Source: Thozetella sp. PMI_491
Taxonomy: Eukaryota > Ascomycota > Sordariomycetes > Chaetosphaeriales > Chaetosphaeriaceae
Assembly: GCA_021432635.1 (NCBI GenBank)
Contig: MU270126.1
Span: forward strand, 79,541-143,540
DNA length: 64,000 nucleotides
Reading direction: 5' to 3'
Shown: positions 56,801 through 64,000 of the stretch, in pieces
How positions within the stretch are numbered: the stretch's first letter is position 1
Layout of the letters: every line of letters begins with the position of its first letter
Notes under the pieces: generated by a model
Databases searched by the model: none
Seen by the model: the letters and a program-made list of their open reading frames with translations, nothing else
Told to the model about the DNA's origin: nothing
Made by a program: the position numbers and the translations under genes

Positions 56801-57696
56801 AGTCGTAAATCGCCCCGTCGACTGTATACCTCGTGCCCCCCCAAGACCTCTCGTGGCATCTGCAGCTGCAGGGCATAGGGAGGAGCGCTAGAAATAGGCC
56901 GCAGCTTATACGCCAAAAATACCATTGCAGCATGCTTAGATTGCTAAACAAAACTTTGGATCAAGACTGAGTGCTCGACGCAAATTTAGGCGTAGTGCGT
57001 TACGACAACTCCGACTTACTCGCCAAGTTTTGTGCAAGGATTGATACCAACCACACATCTTAGTTCATATCTTCATTCGAGCCTCGTTGGCAGAATTGCA
57101 TGCTTCTTATTAACAATCCAACAGTATCGGGCCCTACTGGACGATCTAAACAGCGCAGCACAAGAACCGCCCAAATGAGAACTATGTACTCAACTCAAAT
57201 ATTCGACAAGGGAGGGGGGAACGGGTCTGCCTCAGTGCCGAGCCTCAGTCCTGATTCAACAACCCTTCCGCCATCGGCCTAGAGCCAGTGGGCAGCCATC
57301 GTCACTACCGATACTTCCTCTCGTAAGTAAACGCCGTTGGAAAAGGTGAGAGTCCATGCTTCTAGGTGTGTAGCCGTGCCCCTGGACACCGAGAAAATGA
57401 AGATCCCTGAAGAGCCGAGAGAAACATCAGTATGAACAAGCTCCGGTCTTGCCGGAGGGTCAGTCCACCCCCGGCTTGGGGGGAGCCGGCCTGTGAGAAG
57501 GCAGTGAGCCCAAGCTCGGAAGAAATGAAAGAAATCCGAGTCCAATCTAACCGTAGCCCATCTCCATACCAACGAAATAATGTCAATCCTCTCCTCATGC
57601 GCCAAGCGATCCCGAATTGCAGGTCGTGTTCTCGAGTCCCAGTTCCTGTTGCCATATATACCTTCACAAGCCCTCAGTTGGTGAGCATAGTCATAA
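53881..57696. other. Intergenic 3.8 kb, no supported gene
   Basis: No domain-bearing frame is visible. The longest frame (56021-56677, minus, 218 codons) has no ATG near its start, no recognisable motif and a length compatible with chance in GC-rich DNA. C-tracts lie at 54899-54911 and 55452-55465. The part near 57280-57690 is probably 3' flank of the F-box gene. Confidence 0.5.
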
Positions 57697-59733
57697 TCAC
57701 ATCACTGCACAAGCTGCTGTGCGTGCCCTCCTCCGTCCCACAACCAGGTTGCCGCCTTCTTCCTCGTCCGCGTGGACCTGTTGGGCCTCACGCGCCCTCC
57801 TCCTCCGCCGCCTCCCGCCGGCGCCGGTCACGCCAGCCTCTTCGTTCGCCTGCATATAGTCGGCCCACTTCCGCTCAAGCCTGCTGGCAGCGCTCAGATC
57901 CCCGCGCAGCACCCGCTTCGTGTGTTCATCGACTGTCATCTGCCAGCCATAGAAGCACTTGAGTGCGATAACCTCGGCCGGATACGTAAGGCTTGGGATG
58001 TCGCCGATGCGGGTCGACCTGAGCTCCGCGTTGCGATTTAGTACCTCGCGGACCCCCGTCCAGGTGACGAGTTGACAGTCGTAGACTACCATGTTGAGGC
58101 TGACCTGCGGACGGCCGGACGTGAGACGCTCTGTACGCTGACGCACCATCATGGCGGCCTCGACAAGCACTAGGTCGCTGATTCGCGTGTTGTCCATGTC
58201 GACGCTCTGAAGGGATGTGCAGGCGCGCAGTACAGGGAGCATGCCAGTGTCACCGAGATTCTCGCAGTAGCTGATGCTGAGGTGCTCGAGAATCGGCGCG
58301 CAGGGCGCCTTGGCGAGGTGCTCGGAGAGGAGGCCGTTGGTTAGCTCGATGAGATCTTCCAGCTCGAGATGCGTAAGTCGGGGGGCAGTAGCGAGGATGG
58401 GCTCGAGGGCTTCATCGCTTAGGGCACGGATTCCTGCTAGCTGGAGGCCCTCGAGGTCCGGAACGAAGTGCCCTAGGGCCTTCACACCGGCGTTCGTCAG
58501 GTGGATGCAGCGAGACAGGTCAAGGTGTCGCAGCTTTCGTGGTGGCACGACAGGCCGCTCGGTTAGTATGTCTATCTCGGGGTCCGTTCCATGGAAGATG
58601 ATTTTCAGGGCGGCATCAGTGAGCTCCTCGCACCCAGCGAGCACGAGGCGCTCCAGGTTGTTCGTCTTGAAGAGCGCCTCTGCGACCTCGTGATTGTCGA
58701 ATCCCCTAATCTCCCCAGCCCGCAGGTCCTTCAGCTTTGGGCAGCCCTCGAGGACCATCTTGAGACCCCTAGCGTCCATGTGCTTGCACCACGAGACGTT
58801 GAACATTTGCAGCTGGGGGCAGGACTGGGCGATGATCTTGCAGGTGGTGTTGTTCACTACCGTAAGCCCGGTCAAGTTGAGATGGGCGAGCTTGGCATTG
58901 TTCTTGAGCAGGTTATGCAGAGCTGCTCGCTGAAAATTGCGGCAGCCCTCCAAGGTGGCATTGATGAGATTCCGACATGCCTTCACAACTACCTCGGCGC
59001 GCTTGTAGTGTTCTACTTGGACGCAGCCTCGAAGGTTAAGATCCTTGATGAAGGGGCCAGCTGACACAATGATTTTTGTGAGGGACTCGGCTGGGATTTC
59101 GGTGTAGAATTCGGACGCGTCAAACGAAGTCCACAGTTGGCCGTCGAAGCACATCTGGTGAAGCTCTTTGCTGATCCGGGATGCGCGGACCAGCTCCTTG
59201 GGGAGCAAGAAAGAGAGAACCCGTATCTTGAGCTCCTGGGGCAAATTGGCCCAAGGGTTGATTACTGGCTTCTTCCTCTTGACTTCGGCGGGGAGCACCG
59301 CCGTTGGGGACATGGAGATCACGCCCTCCACCTTCCGGACGGCCAAGATCGTCTCGATTCCATCATATCCTAGGGACTCAGCTACAGGGCTGGCCGGGAT
59401 CGACGTAGGCGCGCTTGAGAAGTCGGCTGTGGACGGCGGCGAGAAATAGGATCCCGCACTTGGCTGCCCGAAGGGCGAAGGACTCGAGGCGAGGCTCACG
59501 CAGGACAGGCTCGAGCCCAGGCCGGAGGGGCTTGAGGAGGCACGAGGCCGTCCCAGCTGGGCTAGTGTCGGCGACGAAGAGATGCGTTGCAAGCCGCGGA
59601 GCAGTCTTTGGCGACCTTTCCTCTTAACCCGGGCTTCCATCACGTTATCGACGACGTTATCGGGGGTTGCGGGGCCCGGGCTCGGGGGCCCGCTGGGGAC
59701 GATATCGCTCCCCCCAGCGTCGACCTCCGCCAT
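57697..59733 (-). CDS. F-box/leucine-rich-repeat protein with C-terminal CaaX box
   Basis: Single-exon 678-aa protein. The F-box lies at about 159-205 (NPWANLPQELKIRVLSFLLP...SRISKELHQMCFDGQLW). The LRR array of the cysteine-containing AMN1/FBXL type spans about 220-600, with units such as IKDLNLRGC, LAHLNLTGL, LQMFNVSWC, LERLVLAGCEELTD, LRHLDLSRCIHLTNAG and LEHLSISYCENLGDTG. Such proteins bring substrates to SCF ubiquitin ligases. The C-terminus has an Arg cluster (GGRRRRRRARE) and ends RRRARTAACAVM: C675-A-V-M is a CaaX motif predicted to be farnesylated, as in the lipidated mammalian FBXL2/FBXL20. Membrane anchoring is therefore inferred. The ATG at 59733 was preferred, since the frame extends upstream without another ATG. 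Substrates are unknown. Confidence 0.92.
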   Translation of the reverse strand: MAEVDAGGSDIVPSGPPSPGPATPDNVVDNVMEARVKRKGRQRLLRGLQRISSSPTLAQLGRPRASSSPSGLGSSLSCVSLASSPSPFGQPSAGSYFSPPSTADFSSAPTSIPASPVAESLGYDGIETILAVRKVEGVISMSPTAVLPAEVKRKKPVINPWANLPQELKIRVLSFLLPKELVRASRISKELHQMCFDGQLWTSFDASEFYTEIPAESLTKIIVSAGPFIKDLNLRGCVQVEHYKRAEVVVKACRNLINATLEGCRNFQRAALHNLLKNNAKLAHLNLTGLTVVNNTTCKIIAQSCPQLQMFNVSWCKHMDARGLKMVLEGCPKLKDLRAGEIRGFDNHEVAEALFKTNNLERLVLAGCEELTDAALKIIFHGTDPEIDILTERPVVPPRKLRHLDLSRCIHLTNAGVKALGHFVPDLEGLQLAGIRALSDEALEPILATAPRLTHLELEDLIELTNGLLSEHLAKAPCAPILEHLSISYCENLGDTGMLPVLRACTSLQSVDMDNTRISDLVLVEAAMMVRQRTERLTSGRPQVSLNMVVYDCQLVTWTGVREVLNRNAELRSTRIGDIPSLTYPAEVIALKCFYGWQMTVDEHTKRVLRGDLSAASRLERKWADYMQANEEAGVTGAGGRRRRRRAREAQQVHADEEEGGNLVVGRRRARTAACAVM

Positions 59734-61605
59734 GGTCGCAAGCCAAGAAGCACTTCGGATTGACGATGGTTCGAGTCCGGGCGCTTCCCTGCGCGTTCCA
59801 GGTATGTTCGTCTGGTAGGGACTCGACCGAAACTGCCTCTTCGATTCCCTTCTCAATTGCGGCCTCTAAGGTGAGCGTGGCGCAGATCCGGCCGATCTAG
59901 CCTACCCGGATTATCGATAATGGATAAGAATGGGGGGTTCGACACGACAATGGGAGAGGGAATAGGGTGGGGCACTCGGGAGCACGCGAGTCTCGGTCCT
60001 TTGCCTTTCTAGACAAGAACAGAGCCAAAGCGGTCCCAACAGACAGTCACCGCCACGGTTGGTCCGATAAGTATCATAGAAGAGTACACCGGCGGTCTAA
60101 GAAAGCCAGCGTAGCGAGTGTTTTGGCGATGAGGTTGATGGGAAAAGATGGAAGAGGAGCTGGGGGTACAGACGGGCCAGGCCAGGCCAGGCCAATGCCG
60201 CGGTGAGAGCTCGGGGAGGCGGCCGATCAGAGCGGGGACATGGGGAAACCAGCTTGCCAGGGAAAGGGAAAGGGGAAAGGGAAAGGGGGGCGAGGTCCGG
60301 TTTTTCAATGGACCTCCTCACGCTCCTCCACCGGGAAGCTGGAAAGCGGGAGTGAGCAAGGATTGGATTCAGGTTCGAAGGTCGGGATGACAGGATGCAA
60401 GAAGTGCCGTATGCTGCTCAGCAGGAACTCGTGTCTGAAAGCAAGCCCGGTTAGCGGTTCCCTTCTGCTGCTTTTTCTCAGCTTCTCTCGCGCCCGCCTC
60501 GCCTCGAAGCACAATCATGCCACCGGCCATGCGAGTGAGGAGGCCCAGCACTGGAAGGCGCATACCTACCTGGTTCGAAAGGCAGCCCGGCCAGCCTCTC
60601 CCTGCCCAATATGCCGGCCCGCTATCAAGGCAGGCGATAAGACAGTTTGCAGGGGAAGGCAACAGCGCAGCACCTGAAAAAGCGAGTTCTTAAGTATGGC
60701 CGGTAGGGTAGAGGGGAGTTGGGCTGCTAATAAGCTGGCTCAGGATCGGCCGAGTCGTCTTCCCTCTGGTCGTAGGCTGGCGCCGGTCTGAGGGAACAAT
60801 GCATACTTCGCGCAACGATCCTGCCTCCAACGCCGTTCCTTTTTCTCTTTCACATAGGTACCCCTCGAGGCATATAGATAGGTAGACCGGCCCCGTTGTC
60901 AACGACACGGACGAGCCCAAGAGGGACCGGTGGGCTACGACACGCACCACACTCACCCGTCCCCGCCCCTCCCCTCCACCGACCCTTGGGCCCTCGTGGC
61001 AGGCGCCATTGGCAGGACCACTGTCTAGCACGCAGTGCCAGCCCTTTAGCTCGCTTTTCGCCTGCAAGATGGGCGGCCATCCATACCCACCTCCTTTCCA
61101 AGTCTGCAGCCCACGGGTCTCACCTCCCGTATCCAGTAGCTCACCCAGGAGCAGCAGATGATCAGTCTTGGTGGCACCTTGAACCATGGCCACAAACTTC
61201 GTGACTTTTGCGCGGTAGCCTGATTGGCTCAGATATGGTTTCCGCGCATATTTCTACTGGGTCGTGCCCGACTGATACCAGAAAAATAATCTTGTTATCG
61301 ATGTCTTATTGCCTTATCTCTTGGGGGGGGGGGGGGGGGGAGGGGGGTTTCGCTCGAGGCTCACGCGAGCAGAGCCGACCCTTGCATAGCGTGCGCGAGC
61401 TCGTAGGACTCTTCCTTTTGGGTTGGGGGGGGGGGGGGGGAGGGGAGGGGGGTTTCGCTCGAGGCTCACGCGAGCAGAGCCGACCCTTGCATAGCGTGCG
61501 CGAGCTCGTAGGACTCTTCCTTTTGGGTTGGGTCCGGTGGCACTAGCAAGATGGCTGGCTGGCTGAAGAGCAAGGCGTTTCGACCCGGGATCAACGCCGG
61601 CCGGC
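59734..61605. other. Intergenic region upstream of the F-box gene
   Basis: The first few hundred bases are the presumed promoter of the F-box/LRR gene. At 60252-60285 a GGGAAA-type purine repeat occurs (GGGAAAGGGAAAGGGGAAAGG). The remainder has only low-complexity frames, plus a 105-bp tandem duplication at its right end. Confidence 0.5.
61323..61532. repeat. 105-bp tandem duplication with embedded poly-G tracts
   Basis: Two near-identical units, about 61323-61427 and 61428-61532, each start with a long G tract, continue with TTTCGCTCGAGGCTCACG and end TTCCTTTTGGGTTGGG. The offset is exactly 105 bp across the core. The copies differ mainly in the G-tract (an extra GGGGA block in the second). 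G-runs of this length can form G-quadruplexes and are error-prone in sequencing. Confidence 0.9.
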
Positions 61606-62149
61606 TCAACTGGCATCGTCCTCAGGGTCTTCACTGCTCGCTGGTTGAGAGCGCCGATCCAGGACCAACTCACTGCCCTTGTTCATTAGCGCGAGTCCCT
61701 GCATATCCGCATATACAGTAAATAGGTAGTCGGGCATCGGGCCGGCGCCCAAGTTTTTTCCGTCACTAGGTCGCCAAACCGCTCGAATCACTAAACCGCC
61801 TGGGGCTTGGGCGGCCTCGCACCTATTCCCCCGAATTCCGGGGAAGGGTTTAGGTCTCGCCCCTCCGCCGCCCTGCCCAATGCGGGGCTCGGAAGTGTCG
61901 GCGGGGAGGAAGGTCCTCAGGAGCAACACAGCGTAGGCCGAAGACCGGAGGCAAAAAGCAGGCCAGCAAACGAAGAATGCCACGAAAACACCAACCGACA
62001 CCTACCTTCATAGTAACAGTGCACACAGGCGGCTTGCATGTCCATCCGATCGACTCTAGATATCCCTCCCAGTAGGCTATACGACTGTACGACCATGCCT
62101 CGGGCGGATTGAAGCGCCGATCGCTGGTTGAGCCATCTCGGCCATTCAT
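61606..62149 (-). CDS. Doubtful two-exon small ORF pair, no recognised family
   Basis: Not recognised. On minus, an ATG at 62149 opens a 48-codon frame (MNGRDGSTSDRRFNPPEAWSY to CTVTMK) that stops being coding-like exactly at a good donor (GTAGGT, 62005). A second frame ending at 61606 (MPDYLFTVYADMQGLALMNK, then SELVLDRRSQPASSEDPEDD) can be joined in phase by acceptors at 61873 or 61699. Neither acceptor has a clear branch point. This may be an orphan gene, a decayed gene, or chance. Confidence 0.2.
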
Positions 62150-64000
62150 GTGCAAATGTGCATGGAGCTACGGATACCAGGTAGATAGTGCGGGGCACAA
62201 TCGGCTACCGCCCGCAAACCGGCCGGCGAGGAACGAGGGGGAGCGCCGTCGTCGATCATTGAGTGGTTGGGTGGTGCGCCGTTTGCCAGGAGGCTGCGGC
62301 GGTTGTTTGGATAGAGCCCGGAGAGTGTGGCATGGCGATATTCTCTTTGATCTTGATTGTCTTGAAAGGGTGGGTACACTTGATTCATGGCACGCTGCCG
62401 CGGCAGCAGGATTTTGCAAGCAAGTTAAACCCTGCCCTGCGCGTGAGTTATATAGATGCCACGGGTATCCGGCCTCATGACCTAACTAGCACCTGAGAGG
62501 TTGGCGCTGCGTCCCCTCATATGACCTGCCGCGGGTGTTCAACTTTTCAATGGCCTTGACCAAGACGCATCATGGCCATGGGGCCAGAAAGACCAGAAAT
62601 TCCAAAAAGGCCCGGAGGCTCCAGCAGCGGCTCGCAACATCCCACCCAACGAATCCGGCCAGACAATGCTCACCAGTAGGCCCGCTGCGAAAGACACACA
62701 CACACACCTTGGACGTGGTGGTTGGCAGTAGTAGCTCAACCCCGTACTTCTGGCCCCCGGCCGGCGCCCCGAATTGCGGGCTAGCGCGGTAGCCGGCGCT
62801 GCACTGGAGAACGGCATAGAGCATCAGCAGACGGCTTCACGCCCGCGACCATGGCCTTAGGCTCTTGGCATGTGTTCTCCTGGTGAGCGCGTCCTTGCCT
62901 GGAGCAGAGCTACGGGCTCCCGCGACCCCGTCAAGGGAGGAGGCCAAAGGGGAAAGCTGCTCTTGCACCTGCAGCTCGGGGGCTCCCCCGTCCATTCCAG
63001 GAGGAGGCACACCGAGTTGATCCCAACTCCCTTGTTTCGTCTCCCCGGTCCCCCCGACCGGGAAAGAGAAATCAGATTAGCACCCAGTTGCAAAATCGCA
63101 TGGTCGGGTGGGACATGTAAGCAATCTTCACAAAGACTCCCAATGAACGAACGAGGCCCTTCGCAAACAAGACGGAAAGGATCGGCGAGAGAGCATCTTC
63201 GTAGTAGCTTTCGCTGCACCATGACCTCGCCATGCTTCGACCCCCAAGGTTTGAGAGGAGGGTGGGTAACCCGGCGGGGGGGAGTCGGTCTCACTGTGCG
63301 ATTTACACACAGTAGGACCGTGTCTGGTGTTTGCTAACAAACAGAGCCCTGTTGGCGCCACCGCCCGTCGGGCCATCGGCGAACGGGGAGGAGGGGGAAA
63401 GCGTTGTTCAGGTTGGCCTTGTTAAGCCCTCCTTCATTGGCATAACATGGCATGAGCTAGAGGGGTCGCCCTGTGGGGTTCTCATAAATTTTCCTCATCG
63501 TCGGTGGGCGGTCTGAGGTGTGCATCATGCTGTCTTTGGGCAGAAGCTGCGATGTGCTTGTTAGAGAACGACTCCCAAACACTGTGCGGCTGGGACTGTG
63601 CCGGGGAGGTTTCGTGGCCTGCTGGAACATGTCTGTTGCTATTGCCGCGGATCCCCTTCTCTTGTTTTTGGCTTGACGTTTGTCGAGGGAAGTGGGCGGA
63701 GCTCGACTTTTCTTTACAAAAAAAAAAAAGCTCACTTCCAAGGGGCAAGGAAGCAATTAGCATTAGCCTTAGAGGCGACGACCCAAAAGCATCTTCATCT
63801 TTGCTCTCGTTTGCTAGCCCTGCCTACAAGTGTAGCTAGCCCTGCTACCCCCCTCCCCCTCCGACCCCGTTAAATCGACCGTATGGATTTTACCGTATCT
63901 AACCACATCCGGTAACTACCCATTTGGGAGTGGCGGTGCCAGCCACAGCCAAAAATCGCCGGCGCCGACATCGCTCGCCCTCAGCCAGTAAGCAAGCCAG
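62150..64000. other. Gene-free right end of window
   Basis: No supported gene. A short (CA)n run at 62696-62708 and an A11 tract at 63719-63729 are the only simple repeats. Frames at 62857-63337 (both strands) and 63504-63839 are without domain signatures. Any gene may lie beyond the window edge. Confidence 0.5.

Noticed and set aside
62085-62110. TACGACCATGCC resembling the start of a fungal 5S rRNA
   Set aside because: Similarity ends after about 10 bases; the internal control regions are absent.
62857-63337. Opposed 145- and 155-codon frames
   Set aside because: Mirror frames on both strands with no recognisable motif or conserved start.

Overview
The window looks like nuclear DNA of a filamentous ascomycete (Pezizomycotina, most likely Sordariomycetes). 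It is GC-rich, with widely spaced genes on both strands. Introns are mostly 55-140 nt with GTAAGT/GTGAGT-type donors and CTNAC-type branch points. Long CT-rich leaders precede several start codons. The gene set (PacC, a SEA4/Mios-like SEAC subunit, a HUT1-like transporter, an MSG5/Pmp1-like MAPK phosphatase, an Rnc1-like three-KH protein, a Ran1/KSP1-like kinase) is typical fungal housekeeping and signalling. I see no bacterial, viral or organellar genes, no CRISPR array, no rRNA or tRNA gene, and no intact transposon.

Layout. 0-3.7 kb: gene-free DNA and a CT-rich leader. 3.7-5.7 kb (+): Ran1/KSP1-type kinase. 9.3-11.7 kb (+): seven-exon AVT-type amino-acid transporter. 13.5-14.2 kb (+): a possible unrecognised three-exon small gene. 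14.0-15.1 kb: a dense cluster of GCCARG (PacC) sites in front of pacC (15.2-17.2 kb, +). 17.7-19.0 kb (-): APH-fold kinase-like protein, convergent with pacC. 21.4-23.5 kb (+): DUF2235 hydrolase-like protein. 24.6-28.0 kb (-): SEA4/Mios homologue. 29.5-31.3 kb (+): protein with two dsRBD-like domains, interrupted by an in-frame TAG. 31.5-32.7 kb (-): tRNA 2'-phosphotransferase, convergent with it. 33.9-37.4 kb (-): large disordered protein. 37.4-44.8 kb: gene-poor stretch with short tandem repeats. 44.8-47.3 kb (+): MAPK phosphatase. 48.4-49.8 kb (-): HUT1-type transporter. 51.6-52.9 kb (-): triple-KH protein. 57.7-59.7 kb (-): F-box/LRR protein ending in a CaaX box. 59.7-64 kb: no confident gene, one 105-bp tandem duplication and a doubtful ORF pair.

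There is no operon or biosynthetic cluster. Several genes touch nutrient and stress signalling: ambient pH (PacC), TORC1 (SEA4), vacuolar amino-acid transport (AVT), MAPK attenuation (the phosphatase, and possibly its mRNA-binding regulator, the KH protein) and SCF ubiquitination. I did not find a clear new system. The best leads are the probable PacC autoregulatory promoter, the missed-gene candidate just upstream of it, the CaaX F-box protein, the in-frame stop in the dsRBD gene, and a possible mitochondrial presequence on the Tpt1 homologue. Exon boundaries were read by eye from splice signals and frame continuity, with no transcript data.
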